NCBI RefSeq assembly: GCF_035917675.1
Contig: NZ_CP109104.1
Location: forward strand, 4,898,001-4,962,000
Length of the DNA: 64,000 nucleotides
Direction: 5' to 3'
Source: Streptomyces sp. NBC_01775
GTDB lineage: Bacteria > Actinomycetota > Actinomycetes > Streptomycetales > Streptomycetaceae
The stretch's first letter is position 1, and each line of letters starts with the position of its first letter. This document shows, one piece after another, positions 27,653-36,893 of the stretch. The notes beneath the pieces are model-generated. The model was not told the origin of the DNA. It worked only from the letters and a program-made list of their open reading frames with translations, and made no database searches. Made by a program: the position numbers and the translations under genes.

Positions 27653-27716
27653 TTTACGCGGCACGCGCGGCGCAGCACTGTCCGAGCCGTGCGAACTCCG
27701 AGGAGGGACCGCTGAG

Positions 27717-29111
27717 ATGACGGCTGCCGACGCACCACCGCCGAAGAAGCGCGCCACTTCATCGGGGGAACGCGAAGCTTCACCGGAAGAGCGCGCCGCA
27801 CCGCCGCTGAAGCGCGCCGCACCGCCGCTGAAGCGCGACGCGCCGCCGCTGAAGCGCGACGCGCCCTCGCCGAAGAAGCAAGGAGCGACGCCGAGTTCGG
27901 GAACCCCCGCTTCCCGGCCGCCTTCCCGGCTGCGCGGTGCCCGGTTCGCCATCGCGCTCGTCTTCTGCGTCCACGGCTCGGTGACCGGGAGCTTCGCCAC
28001 GCGGGTGCCCTGGATCCAGGAGCACGCCGGAGTCTCCGCCGGTCAACTGGGCCTGGCCCTCGCGTTTCCCGCGGTCGGCGGCTCGGTCGCGATGCCGATG
28101 GCGGGTGCGATCAGCCACCGCTTCGGCGCCCGGCCCGCGCTGCGGGTGCTGCTCGCGCTGTGGACGCTCGCCCTGGCCCTCCCGGCACTGGCGCCGAACC
28201 TGCTCACCCTCTGCCTCGTACTCTTCCTCTTCGGCGCGACGGCCGGGACGTCCGACGTCGTCATGAACGGCCTGGGCGTCGAGACCGAGCGGCGCCTGGG
28301 TCGCTCCATCATGTCCGGTCTGCATGGAATGTGGAGTATCGGCGCCCTCGTCGGCTCCGTGGGCGGCACCTTCGCCGCTCACTTCGGCGTCGACGCCCGG
28401 CTGCACCACCTGCTGGCGGCCGGTGTGCTGACGGTCCTCGGGGTACTGGTCACCCGGAGTGCCTTGGACGTGCCGACAGAGCCGGCGGCGGATCCGCCGC
28501 CGCGCTTCGCGCTGCCGCCCAGGTCTGCCGTGCTGATCGGGGCCGTCGCCTTCTGCGCCGTCTTCGCGGAAGGGGCGAGCCTGGACTGGTCGGCCGTCTA
28601 TCTGCGCGACGTGCTCGGCACTTCACCGGGACTGGCGGCGGCCACCACGACCGCGTTCGCGCTGACCATGGCGGTGGCCAGGCTCGCGGGGGACGCGGTG
28701 GTCGACCGCTTCGGCGCCGTACGCACCGTGCGGGCCGGGGGAATGCTGGCGGTCCTGGGCGGCGTGCTCGTCGTCACCGCGTCGTCCCCGGCCCTGGCCC
28801 TGAGCGGCTTCGGGCTGATCGGGCTGGGCATAGCGGTCGTCGTGCCGCTGGCCTTCGCCGCGGCGGCGCGCAGCAGCGCGGCACCGGCGCAGGCCATCGC
28901 GGGCGTCGCGACGATCACGTACACCGCCGGTCTCATCGCCCCCTCGTTGGTCGGGGGGATCGCCGATCTCACCTCGCTGGTCGCCTCGTTCGGCCTCGTC
29001 ACGGCCCTCGCCTGCGGGCTGACGCTGGGTGCGCGGCTGCTGCGTACGGACGCCCGCGAGGTGACGAGCACGCCCTCGCGGCCCGCCGCCCGCGAGGGTG
29101 AGCACGCATGA
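27717..29111 (+). CDS. MFS transporter with repetitive N-terminal tail
   Basis: The 464-residue protein starts at ATG 27717 after AGGAGGGA. Residues 1-75 are hydrophilic, with tandem PPLKRAA/PPLKRDA units from an 18-bp DNA repeat (27785-27870). Twelve transmembrane helices follow, starting ARFAIALVFCVHGSVTGSFA. MFS markers include RVPWIQEH, a loop 2-3 region HRFGARPALR, and GTSDVVMNGLGVETERRLGR, which is typical of the FucP/YbjJ-like group. It may move sugars or their derivatives under ROK control. The tail is not expected in the family. Confidence 0.9.
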   Translation: MTAADAPPPKKRATSSGEREASPEERAAPPLKRAAPPLKRDAPPLKRDAPSPKKQGATPSSGTPASRPPSRLRGARFAIALVFCVHGSVTGSFATRVPWIQEHAGVSAGQLGLALAFPAVGGSVAMPMAGAISHRFGARPALRVLLALWTLALALPALAPNLLTLCLVLFLFGATAGTSDVVMNGLGVETERRLGRSIMSGLHGMWSIGALVGSVGGTFAAHFGVDARLHHLLAAGVLTVLGVLVTRSALDVPTEPAADPPPRFALPPRSAVLIGAVAFCAVFAEGASLDWSAVYLRDVLGTSPGLAAATTTAFALTMAVARLAGDAVVDRFGAVRTVRAGGMLAVLGGVLVVTASSPALALSGFGLIGLGIAVVVPLAFAAAARSSAAPAQAIAGVATITYTAGLIAPSLVGGIADLTSLVASFGLVTALACGLTLGARLLRTDAREVTSTPSRPAAREGEHA

Positions 29112-29195
29112 ACAGTGCGGGAACGATCGGGAACGAACGGTCAGTAATCAGCCCGGAAGCAGCCGGTAGTGGGTCGCGATTTTGTAAGGGTTCCG

Positions 29196-29798
29196 TTAAA
29201 AACTGGTGGAGAGCCAGGGGCGTATCTGGCGGCGGGCGTGGTGCAGCCGGGACTTGACGGTGCCGAGAGGAATGTCCAGGCGGTCGACGATCTCGGCGTA
29301 GTCCATTTGACAGAGGTCGCGGTAGACAAGAGGAGCCACCAGGTGTGGACTCTCACGCTCCAGTCGTTCCAGCGCGTCGAGGAAATCCACCCGCGAGCCG
29401 GCGATCACGCTCGTGGTCCGGGGGTCGGGACGTCCGTCAGGAGCGCCGCTCTCGTGCGGCAGCATGGGCTCTTCGACCGCCCGTCGCTTCAGCTCGCGGT
29501 ACTTCTGGCGTGCGCAGTTGGCGACGATGGTGTGCAGCCAGGTGCTGAAGCGGCTGCGGCCCTCGAAGCGGTGGATGTGCCGCGCGACCTGCAACAACAC
29601 GTCCTGCCCTGCCTCCTCGGCGTCCTCTCGGTAGAGGAGGAAGCGCCCGCAGCGGCGTACGACTTCCGGGCGGATGGCGCGCAGCAGCAGGTCGAGAGAG
29701 GCGGCGTCCCCGGCTGCGGCGCGGGCAGCGAGGGCCTCGTTCTCGGCGGCGGGGCCGGTGGCGGGACCAGCGGAGGGTCCGGTGGAATCCTGTGTCAT
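29196..29798 (-). CDS. ECF-type RNA polymerase sigma factor
   Basis: The 200-residue protein has sigma region 2 (LYREDAEEAGQDVLLQV, RFEGRSRFSTWLHTIVANCA) and region 4 (LVYRDLCQMDYAEIVDRLD, IPLGTVKSRLHHARRQIRP). No anti-sigma gene is adjacent; the divergent neighbour 60 bp away is a membrane Ser/Thr kinase, so control by phosphorylation is possible. I start at ATG 29798; an in-frame GTG at 29813 would add five residues and neither has a good ribosome site. The gene ends 84 bp from the convergent MFS stop. Confidence 0.92.
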   Translation of the reverse strand: MTQDSTGPSAGPATGPAAENEALAARAAAGDAASLDLLLRAIRPEVVRRCGRFLLYREDAEEAGQDVLLQVARHIHRFEGRSRFSTWLHTIVANCARQKYRELKRRAVEEPMLPHESGAPDGRPDPRTTSVIAGSRVDFLDALERLERESPHLVAPLVYRDLCQMDYAEIVDRLDIPLGTVKSRLHHARRQIRPWLSTSF

Positions 29799-29857
29799 GG
29801 GGGGCTCGGTCACGGCATCTGTGAAGAGGATGGACTCACCCAGGCATCATAAGGGGC

Positions 29858-32059
29858 ATGCCTTCACCTGATCAGATCGGCCGGTACCGAGTGGACCGAC
29901 GCCTCGGCTCGGGCGCTTTCGCTGTCGTGTGGCTGGCCCACGACGACCGGCTTGAAGCTCCCGTAGCGGTTAAGGTGATGGCCGAAAACTGGGCCTACCG
30001 GGTCGACATCCGCGAACGGTTCCTTGCCGAGGCCCGGCTGTTGCGCAAGGCGACAGCCGGGGGAGTCGTGCAGGTCTTCGACGTGGGGGAGATGGACGAC
30101 GAACGGCCGTACTTCGTCATGGAGTACGCCGATCGCGGCACCGTCGCCGACCGCATGGCCGAGGGACCGCTGCACCTGAACGACGCGCTGCGCCTCACGG
30201 CGGAGGCGGCGCGCGGGACGCAGGCGCTGCACGAGGCCGGGGTGGTGCACCGCGACATCAAGCCGTCCAACGTGCTGCTGGCGGGCGGCGGTACGGCCGG
30301 ACGCGAGCGCGTGCTGGTCGCCGACCTGGGGCTGGCCAAGAACCTCGCGCAGGCGTCCGGGCTGACCGTGGTGGCGGGCTCCAGCGGCTACATGGCGCCC
30401 GAACAGGCCGAGCCCTTCGACGGAATCGACGCCCGCGCCGACGTCTACAGCCTCGGCGGTGTGCTCTACCACCTGGTGACCGGCAAGGTGCCGGGGCCGC
30501 CGGGGAAGGTGCTGCCGGTGGACCAGGTGCGCCCTGAGATACCGCCCCAGGTGAGCCGCGCCGTGGAGCGGGCGATGGAGCCCGACCGCGAGCGCCGCTG
30601 GAAGACCGCCGCGGCGTTCGCGGACGCGCTGGACCGGATCGGGGGCATGGAGACCAAGGCCGCCGAAGCGGCTGCCGCGGGGCAGACCGGGACCGTGGAG
30701 CTGATGGTGCAGCGCCGCTTCGCGGCGAAGCGGCGCCGGGTGGCACCGCAGTCTCCGGCCCCCTTGCCGCCCCCGACGTCGGCGTCTCAGGCGCCCCCGG
30801 CGTCCCCGGGGTCCCCAGGGCCGTCCTCGTCGTCGGAGGAGCCCTCGGACGCGGTGCCGCCTTCGTACGGTTCGCAGACGCCCGGGTCGCAGCACCCGTC
30901 GCCCTCGTCGCAGGGATCGCCGTCGTCGCACTCGTCGCACTCGTTGTCGAAGGAGCCGCAGGACGCGGTGCCGCCGTCGCACGCGTCGCCCGTCCCTGAC
31001 CCGTCGTCCCGGGAAACGCCTCGCGGAACGTCCCAGGGCTCGCCTCTCCCGGGCCCGCCGTCGAAGGGGTCCCCGGCTACGGATCCGTCGTCACAGGGGG
31101 CATCCCCCGTGCCGTCGTCCACCGTCCCGGACGCCCCGTCACCGGCTCCGGAACCGCCGTTTCCGGAGCCGAGGCCCGCATGGTTCCAGCCACCGGCTGA
31201 GCCCTCGTCAGGAGCGTCGCCGTACAAGGCATCCGGGGCCTCTTCGCCGGTCCCGGAGCCCGCGTCTCCGGCGCCGGAGCCGACAAAAACCTGGTCCACC
31301 GCGGCGTTCCGGAGCTCGTCGCCCGAGCCGCCTCCCCCGGGGCCGCGGCTTCCGGCGTCGGAGCGGGACACGAAGGCGGACGACTCCTCGTCGTCCAAGG
31401 CGGCGTCGCCCCGCTCCCGGAAGGGCCGGCGCTGGCTGGTGCTGGGGCTTGCGGTGGTGGTGCTCGCCGCGTCCGGGGTCGGCGCGGTGTGGCTCAAGGA
31501 GCAGGGCGAAGCCCCGCCGAACGCGGTCGACGACGTGCGGGTGAAGGACTCGACCGGGCGGATCAGCGTGAAGGTGCCGGGCGCGTGGGCGGAAGAGACG
31601 GTCAATTCTGGCTGGAATCCAGCCATGTTGGGGCTGTCGGGCCAGCACGCTCCCGGGCTGACGATCGCGCAGGACGTGAGCCGCTGGCAGGACCTCACGG
31701 CCTCGGTCAGCGGCGTCTTCGTCGGTGTCGGCTCCGGGAAGACCGAGAACGTGCCGAACGCGGAGGAGACCAAGGCCACCGTGGCCGACAAGGTGGGGAG
31801 AATCAGCCATAGCGGCTGTAGCTACACCGGGAGCCGTGACGTCAAGGAGAAGGCGTGGCGGGGGAAGGTGCGAAGCTGGTCGTCGTGCGACTCTCCGGGC
31901 CACTCCCTGGAAGAGATCGGACTCGCCTCCACCCGCAGGGGAGGCCCCTCGGTGTACATGCAGATCCGGTGCGACGAGGACTGCTCCGTGCGAACCGAAC
32001 AGGTGGTGGAGAGCTTGCGGGTGAGCGCGGCGGGACGCAAGGAGAAGGGCGGTTCCTAG
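29858..32059 (+). CDS. Transmembrane Ser/Thr protein kinase (PknB-like)
   Basis: The 733-residue protein has an N-terminal Hanks-type kinase domain (residues about 9-265) with GSGAFAVVW, Lys39 (VAVKV), HRDIKPSN (Asp133), DLG in place of DFG (Asp156), and APE at 180-182, so it should be active. A 220-residue Pro/Ser-rich linker follows, then one transmembrane helix (about 526-547, [17 protein letters not shown]) and an extracytoplasmic domain of about 185 residues with four cysteines (GCSYTG, SSCDSPG, RCDEDCS). It probably senses an external signal. It diverges from the ECF sigma gene and is followed by a lipoprotein gene, which suggests a signalling module. Confidence 0.93.
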   Translation: MPSPDQIGRYRVDRRLGSGAFAVVWLAHDDRLEAPVAVKVMAENWAYRVDIRERFLAEARLLRKATAGGVVQVFDVGEMDDERPYFVMEYADRGTVADRMAEGPLHLNDALRLTAEAARGTQALHEAGVVHRDIKPSNVLLAGGGTAGRERVLVADLGLAKNLAQASGLTVVAGSSGYMAPEQAEPFDGIDARADVYSLGGVLYHLVTGKVPGPPGKVLPVDQVRPEIPPQVSRAVERAMEPDRERRWKTAAAFADALDRIGGMETKAAEAAAAGQTGTVELMVQRRFAAKRRRVAPQSPAPLPPPTSASQAPPASPGSPGPSSSSEEPSDAVPPSYGSQTPGSQHPSPSSQGSPSSHSSHSLSKEPQDAVPPSHASPVPDPSSRETPRGTSQGSPLPGPPSKGSPATDPSSQGASPVPSSTVPDAPSPAPEPPFPEPRPAWFQPPAEPSSGASPYKASGASSPVPEPASPAPEPTKTWSTAAFRSSSPEPPPPGPRLPASERDTKADDSSSSKAASPRSRKGRRWLVLGLAVVVLAASGVGAVWLKEQGEAPPNAVDDVRVKDSTGRISVKVPGAWAEETVNSGWNPAMLGLSGQHAPGLTIAQDVSRWQDLTASVSGVFVGVGSGKTENVPNAEETKATVADKVGRISHSGCSYTGSRDVKEKAWRGKVRSWSSCDSPGHSLEEIGLASTRRGGPSVYMQIRCDEDCSVRTEQVVESLRVSAAGRKEKGGS

Positions 32060-32095
32060 ACGCTCCTGCCCTCGCGCGGTGCGGCACTCGCACAT

Positions 32096-32111
32096 GTGAG
32101 ATAGATCTCAC
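32096..32111. promoter_or_regulatory. Perfect palindrome upstream of the DUF4232 lipoprotein
   Basis: GTGAGAT-AG-ATCTCAC has perfect 7-bp arms. It lies 36 bp after the kinase stop and 144 bp before the lipoprotein ATG, where a promoter would be expected. It could be an operator; no cognate regulator is identifiable. Confidence 0.45.
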
Positions 32112-32254
32112 TTCCGCCGAGAACCTTTCTCGCGAAGTCCACCGACCCGTAAACGACCTGTTCGGGGCAGGGGTGCACGCTGAAGGGGTACATCGTGGCT
32201 TCTCGGGAGACGTCCTGAAAGCCGCGACACGGAACGACAGGGAGTACGGCAGCG

Positions 32255-33067
32255 ATGACACAGGACGACGGCATAACGGCGACCGGGCGGCAGTCCGGCG
32301 CGCGCGGGAGCGTCCGTCCGAGGCTGCGGGTGAGCCGTACGGCCGCCGCTGCCACCGCCGTACTGGCGGCGGGCACGCTGCTGGCCGGGTGTGGTGAGCC
32401 GGACCCCAGCTCCATGGGCCCGCACCGGGTCGAGGGACAGGCCGCGCCGGCCGGCGGCGACAGGACGGACAAGGGGCTGCACGACAAGAAGGGGGAGGGC
32501 AAGTCGGGCAGTTCTCCCGGCGCCCCCTCCATGGGCCAGAACTCCTCCGGCGCGTCCTCCGCCGGCGGCGGGGGCGACTCCGGCGGAAGCGGCGGCTCCG
32601 GCGAGGCGAACGGGGGCCTTGCCGACGGCGGCGCCGACGGCGACTCGGGCTCCGGCTGCCAGTCCGCGGACCTGGGCGCCCGTTTCGGGCCCCAGCACTC
32701 GGGTGCCGGCCAGGAGAACTTCTCGCTCGTGCTCACCAACAACTCCGGCAGGACCTGCACGCTGCGCGGCTACCCGGGGCTCGCCTTCGTCAACAGCGCC
32801 GGCCAGCAGGTGTCCGTCAACCCGCAGCGCGCCGGCGGCAGTGTCGAGAACGTCTCGCTCGCGCCCGGCGCGAGTGCGTGGGCGCCGCTGTCGTTCGCCA
32901 ACCCCGCGATGACCGGCGTCAGGACGGTCGCCCCGGACCGAGCCCGGATCACCCCGCCCGACCAGACCCGGGCCATCGAGACCGACTGGACCGGCGGCCC
33001 GGTCACCGACTCCGACGAGGGATCCGTCCCGAAGCTCGGCCCGCTCTCCCCCGGCGTGGGCAGCTGA
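32255..33067 (+). CDS. DUF4232 lipoprotein
   Basis: The 270-residue protein has a twin-arginine-free lipoprotein signal: a basic start, the hydrophobic TAAAATAVLAAGTLLAG, and lipobox LAGC with Cys46 as the lipidated residue. Residues about 50-133 are a Ser/Gly-rich spacer. The DUF4232 domain follows, with CQSADLGARF, FSLVLTNNSGRTCTLRGYPG and ASAWAPLSF; two cysteines (134 and the one in RTCTL) may pair. DUF4232 proteins are surface-exposed in actinomycetes with no known function. It follows the kinase gene by 195 bp and may be a target or partner of that pathway. Confidence 0.9.
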   Translation: MTQDDGITATGRQSGARGSVRPRLRVSRTAAAATAVLAAGTLLAGCGEPDPSSMGPHRVEGQAAPAGGDRTDKGLHDKKGEGKSGSSPGAPSMGQNSSGASSAGGGGDSGGSGGSGEANGGLADGGADGDSGSGCQSADLGARFGPQHSGAGQENFSLVLTNNSGRTCTLRGYPGLAFVNSAGQQVSVNPQRAGGSVENVSLAPGASAWAPLSFANPAMTGVRTVAPDRARITPPDQTRAIETDWTGGPVTDSDEGSVPKLGPLSPGVGS

Positions 33068-33160
33068 CTCAAGGCCCGGCCCGGCCCGGCCCGGAGCGGG
33101 TCGGCGTGCGGTCGGCGTGCGTGCCGCGGCCTGCCGTGGTCCGCTGGGGGCCCGCGGCGC

Positions 33161-34390
33161 TCAGGGGCGGTGCAGGGTCGCCGTCAGCGGGCCCTCCGGA
33201 CGGAGCGTCACGGCAAAGGCGGGAGCGGGCTGCGGGCCCGTGAACCGGGGAACGTGGTGCGGCAACAGCGCCTCCAGCAGCACCTGCATCTCCCGTAGCG
33301 AGAAGTGCTGCCCCAGACACGCGCGCGGCCCGACCCCGAAGGGGTGGTACGTGCCGGGACGTGGCTTGGCCGCGAAACGGCGCGGGTCGAAGGAGGTCGG
33401 CGCCGGCCACCACGCCGGGTCGCGCTGCGTGAGATACGGGCACACCAGCACCCGCGTACCCGCCTCGATCGCCTGCCCGCCCAGCTCTGTCGCCACGGCC
33501 GCGTGCCGGGGCACCAGCCAGACCGAGGGGTAGAGCCGCAGCGCCTCGCCGATCAGCGCCTGATACCCGGCGGCTCCCTCGCGCAGGGCCCACTCCCGCC
33601 ACCGGGGGTGGCGGTGCAGCAGGAGGTGGAGCCAGCTCAAGGTGGTGGCCGTCGTCTCGTGCCCGGCGACGATCAGCGTCACCAACTCGTCCCGCAGCAG
33701 CTGGTCGGGCAGGTCGACCAGACTGTGCAGAATCCCCGTCTTCGCCGCCGGAGCCGCCTCCCGCGCCGCGGCGACGGCCCGCGACGCGACGGCGTCGATC
33801 CGCGCGAGCGCCGCCGCCTGCTCATCGCAGCCGCCGATGTCCGGGTCGCCGCTCCCGCCGCTCCCGCCGCTTCCGTCCATGCTGCCGCTGCCGTCTCGCG
33901 GTGTGCTGCCCATCGTGGGGAGGGCGGCCACCACCGTGTCGATCGCGGCCAGTTCGCGGTGCGTGTGCGCGTCCAAGGGGGTGCCGGTCAGGAGGCGCCA
34001 GATGGTGTCGAGGGCGAAGAAACGCATGTCCTCGCCGATGTCGGTCGGCTCACCCGTGTCGGCGAGGGCGTCCCAGCGGCGGGCGAGGCGCTGGGCCGCG
34101 TCGCTGATGTGCCGCTCGTAGCGGCGGACGGCGGGAGCCGTGAAGTGCGGCTGGAGCGTGCGGCGCTGGCGCTTCCACGCGTCGCCGGTGGCGACGATCA
34201 GCCCGTCGCCGAGGAGCGAACGCGCGCGGTGTGCCTGCTTGGTGTAGTACGCGGCGTCCTGGACGAGGACCCGCCGCACCTCCTCCGGCCCGGTCACCAG
34301 GACCGCCCGCTGGGAGCCGAGCCGCACTTCGCTGACGGGGCCGCGCTGCCAGGCCGCGTACAGGTGATTGATGAGCGCCGTCATTGACAT
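33161..34390 (-). CDS. Cytochrome P450 (first of three in the putative terpenoid cluster)
   Basis: The 409-residue protein has the I-helix motif AGHETTATT, the EXXR pair in EALRLYPSV, PERF-like FDPRRF, and the haem loop FGVGPRACLGQHF with the Cys ligand. These belong to the branch of bacterial P450s that resembles pentalenene oxygenase and CYP4-like enzymes. It starts MSMTALINHLYAAW at ATG 34390 and lacks the usual 25-30-residue Pro-rich N-terminus; upstream sequence shows no family similarity, so I keep this start. A Gly/Ser/Asp insert (GSGSMDGSGGSGGSGDPD) interrupts the F-G to H region. A perfect 12-bp inverted repeat abuts the start codon. Confidence 0.93.
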   Translation of the reverse strand: MSMTALINHLYAAWQRGPVSEVRLGSQRAVLVTGPEEVRRVLVQDAAYYTKQAHRARSLLGDGLIVATGDAWKRQRRTLQPHFTAPAVRRYERHISDAAQRLARRWDALADTGEPTDIGEDMRFFALDTIWRLLTGTPLDAHTHRELAAIDTVVAALPTMGSTPRDGSGSMDGSGGSGGSGDPDIGGCDEQAAALARIDAVASRAVAAAREAAPAAKTGILHSLVDLPDQLLRDELVTLIVAGHETTATTLSWLHLLLHRHPRWREWALREGAAGYQALIGEALRLYPSVWLVPRHAAVATELGGQAIEAGTRVLVCPYLTQRDPAWWPAPTSFDPRRFAAKPRPGTYHPFGVGPRACLGQHFSLREMQVLLEALLPHHVPRFTGPQPAPAFAVTLRPEGPLTATLHRP

Positions 34391-34391
34391 A

Positions 34392-34421
34392 ACGCAGCGC
34401 ATCCTATTCGATGCGCTGCGT
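34392..34421. promoter_or_regulatory. Perfect 12-bp inverted repeat at the head of the P450/Nudix divergent pair
   Basis: ACGCAGCGCATC-CTATTC-GATGCGCTGCGT has perfect arms and a 6-base centre. It begins one base upstream of the first P450's start codon and ends 67 bp before the Nudix gene. It could be an operator serving both divergent units, or an RNA hairpin at the 5' end of the P450 message. Confidence 0.6.
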
Positions 34422-34488
34422 GCCCAAGCAGGGTGCGGGGATGCGGGGCTGTCCGGGTGAACGGGCCGCCCGGCGAGAGGAGTCACGG

Positions 34489-35100
34489 GTGCCCGAACAG
34501 GTGGACTACGTGGACGCCGACGACCGCCTCGTGCGCAGCGGGCCGCGCGGCGGCGCCGCCCGCGAAGGGCTGCACCATCGCGTGGCCGCCACCGTGCTGA
34601 CCGCCCCCACAGGTCCCCCGGACCACGTACTGGTCCACCGCCGCCCACCCCACCTGACGGTCCTGCCGGGCCACTACGACGTCCTGGTGGGCGGCTCCGT
34701 CCGCGCGGGCGAGTCCTACGGCGCCGCCGCCGCCCGGGAGTTGGCGGAGGAGCTGGGCGTACGCGCGGCCCACGGCGGCCCGCACGAGCTGTGGCGGGAG
34801 CGTGTCGAAGGCCCCACCGGCCCCTGCTGGCTGGCAGTCCACCATGCCCGCCTCGCCCCTGACGAGGAGCTGCGCCCGGACCCCCACGCCATCGCCTGGC
34901 ACGCCTTCGTCCCCCTGTCCGGCCTCGGGCTCCGGGCCGGCCAGCCTCTCGTCGCCGCCGAGGCTCCCTTCGCCCCCTACGCCCCCTTCGCCCCCGTCGG
35001 CCTGCACGTCCTGCGGGCGTTGGCGCATCTCCTTCCGGCTCTTCTCCCCCCGGATTCTCAACCGCCGGCCTCCGGCGGCAGTCGCGCGAGGTGTGCATGA
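34489..35100 (+). CDS. Nudix hydrolase (YfcD/IDI-like)
   Basis: The 203-residue protein has a complete Nudix box, GGSVRAGESYGAAAARELAE and then ELGV, fitting Gx5Ex7REUxEExGU. The N-terminus VDYVDADDRLVRSGPR and LHHRVAATVL resembles YfcD and isopentenyl-diphosphate-isomerase-like Nudix enzymes. GAGAGGAGT precedes GTG 34489; longer starts at 34411 lack support. The stop overlaps the start of the cyclase-like gene (ATGA), so the two are translationally coupled. This makes a prenyl or terpenyl diphosphate a plausible substrate, that is, removal of phosphate from a cyclised product; this is inferred from context. Confidence 0.88.
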   Translation: MPEQVDYVDADDRLVRSGPRGGAAREGLHHRVAATVLTAPTGPPDHVLVHRRPPHLTVLPGHYDVLVGGSVRAGESYGAAAARELAEELGVRAAHGGPHELWRERVEGPTGPCWLAVHHARLAPDEELRPDPHAIAWHAFVPLSGLGLRAGQPLVAAEAPFAPYAPFAPVGLHVLRALAHLLPALLPPDSQPPASGGSRARCA

Positions 35101-36893
35101 TCACTGCTGGTGTGTACGCGGCGCCGGTGCCGCTCTCCCCCGTGCCCGCACGGCTGTTGGCCGCGCAGGCACGGCTGGCGGGCCGGGTGAGGGCGAGGGT
35201 GGGGGCGGACGGGCTGGTGGCGGCGCCGTGTGAGAGCCGGGTGCTGGAGTCGGCGCTGCTGCTCGGACTCGTCAGGGGGCTCGCTCCCGGCGACCCGGCG
35301 TGCGACCGGCTGACGCGCTACCTCAAGCACGCCCTCGACACCGATCCGCCCGATCCGGTACAGAGCGCCGTGGCGCGCGCCGTGCTCGGCGAGGTGGTCG
35401 CCGGGCATGCCGACACCGAGCGGATGATGGCCCGCTTCCCGCACTTCACGGCCGGGCGCAAGCGCCTCATGTTCCAGACGCTGCTGGCCCACCTCGGCGC
35501 CGCGCCCTGGCCCGCGCTCCCGCTCGTCCGCTACGCCGAGTACGCCGCCTCCGGCCAGCAGTCCTGGCTGGGCCTGGAGATGGCCGCGCTCAAGGTGCTC
35601 GCCGCGCACGGCGCGGGCCGCACCGCGGAGCTGGGCCCCGGCGATCTGGACGCGCTCGCGCCCGCGCTGCGTCCGGGGCCGGTGTGGGAGGCCAACCACC
35701 TCGCGCGGCTGCTGGGCCTGCTCGCGCTGTGGACCGATCCCGGGCGCCGTACGGAGACTTCGGCCGCCATCAGGCGCGTGACGCGGGAGCTGCGGCCGGA
35801 CGGCGGGCTGCCGTTCATCACCGGCATGGACCTGTTCGCCACCGTCACCGGCGGGCTCGCGCTGACCGCCGCCGGGTACGGCGCCCACGCCTCGGTACGG
35901 CGCATGGCCGACGCCGTGGCGGCGCGGCAGCACGCCGACGGCGGCTTCGGCTTCACCCGGGGGGTGCGGCAGAGCGACGCCGACGACACCTCCTACGCCC
36001 TGGAGTTCCTGCGCGCCACCGCGCCGGGCCGTCATGTCCGGGCCGTCGAGGCGGCCGAGGACCACCTCGTCGCGCTCGCCAACGACGACGGCGGCGTGCC
36101 CACGTTCGCGCGCGGCGTCGAGTCGGAGACGGCGATGACCGCGGGCGCCGCCAACGCGCTGGCGCCCAGCACCCGTCCGGGCCCTCGCCGCACCGCGGAG
36201 GCCGCGGCCCGCTTCCTGGCCCGCGCCGCCGAGGAGGCCTCGGAACGGGAGGGTCCGGGCGGCGCGCTGCACGAGCGCAGCTGGAGCCGCAACGTCACCA
36301 ACGCGCTCCACCGCACCGTGCTGGCGTGCGAGTCGCTGACCCGTACCGGCCTGGACGTACCTCGCGAGCGGCTCGCGGGGCTGCGGGAGCGGCTGCTGTC
36401 CCAGCTGGTGGAGCGGCGGCTGCCCGACGGCGGCTGGGGCCACGAGGACACCGGCCCCAGCGACCCCATCAGCACCGCCTACGCCGCTGTCGCGCTCAGC
36501 CGTTCACGCGAGCACGCGCTCGAACTGCGCTCCGCCGTCGACTACCTGGCCGACCGGCAGCGGCCCGACGGCGGCTTCACCTCCGTGCCCGACCAGGCGG
36601 GCCCGCGCCCGCTCCTGTACGACGCGCCCGCGCTCGCCGACATCTGCGTCCTGCTGGCCTGGGGCCACGCGCTCACCACGCCGAGCGCCGCGCCTGCCGG
36701 GACCAGCGCCGCGCCTGCCGGGACGGGTGCCGCGCCTGCCGGGACGAGCGCCGCCTTCACAGCGCCGAACGGGGGCCTCACAGCGCCGAGTGCCGTCGCT
36801 CCACGCGCAGCCGCAGCGCGAGAGGCACCTGCATCGTCCGCAGCCGCGCCCTGGGAGGCTTCGCGTCCGCCGGGGTCAGCGTCCAGCGGGTGA
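35097..36893 (+). CDS. Class II terpene cyclase-like protein with squalene-cyclase/prenyltransferase repeats
   Basis: The 598-residue protein has several QW-like repeats: LRPDGGLPFITG, RQHADGGFGFTRG, RRLPDGGWGHE and RQRPDGGFTSV. Residues 294-297 are Asp-Ala-Asp-Asp in SDADDTSYALEF, matching the DXDD general acid of class II terpene cyclases (squalene-hopene cyclase, copalyl and drimenyl diphosphate synthases). No DDxxD class I motif is seen, so it should protonate and cyclise without removing diphosphate. The C-terminal 60 residues are Ala/Pro/Gly repeats (SAAPAGTG units) and their DNA overlaps the convergent second P450 by 116 bp. The true substrate is unknown; a related non-terpene role cannot be excluded. 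Confidence 0.8.
   Translation: MITAGVYAAPVPLSPVPARLLAAQARLAGRVRARVGADGLVAAPCESRVLESALLLGLVRGLAPGDPACDRLTRYLKHALDTDPPDPVQSAVARAVLGEVVAGHADTERMMARFPHFTAGRKRLMFQTLLAHLGAAPWPALPLVRYAEYAASGQQSWLGLEMAALKVLAAHGAGRTAELGPGDLDALAPALRPGPVWEANHLARLLGLLALWTDPGRRTETSAAIRRVTRELRPDGGLPFITGMDLFATVTGGLALTAAGYGAHASVRRMADAVAARQHADGGFGFTRGVRQSDADDTSYALEFLRATAPGRHVRAVEAAEDHLVALANDDGGVPTFARGVESETAMTAGAANALAPSTRPGPRRTAEAAARFLARAAEEASEREGPGGALHERSWSRNVTNALHRTVLACESLTRTGLDVPRERLAGLRERLLSQLVERRLPDGGWGHEDTGPSDPISTAYAAVALSRSREHALELRSAVDYLADRQRPDGGFTSVPDQAGPRPLLYDAPALADICVLLAWGHALTTPSAAPAGTSAAPAGTGAAPAGTSAAFTAPNGGLTAPSAVAPRAAAAREAPASSAAAPWEASRPPGSASSG

Noticed and set aside
25617..27716. A long plus-strand frame continuing upstream of the MFS transporter
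   Set aside because: It is a shadow of the PEP-mutase-like and ROK genes. Arg/Gly/Pro-rich composition without conserved motifs shows that only the part from 27717 is real.
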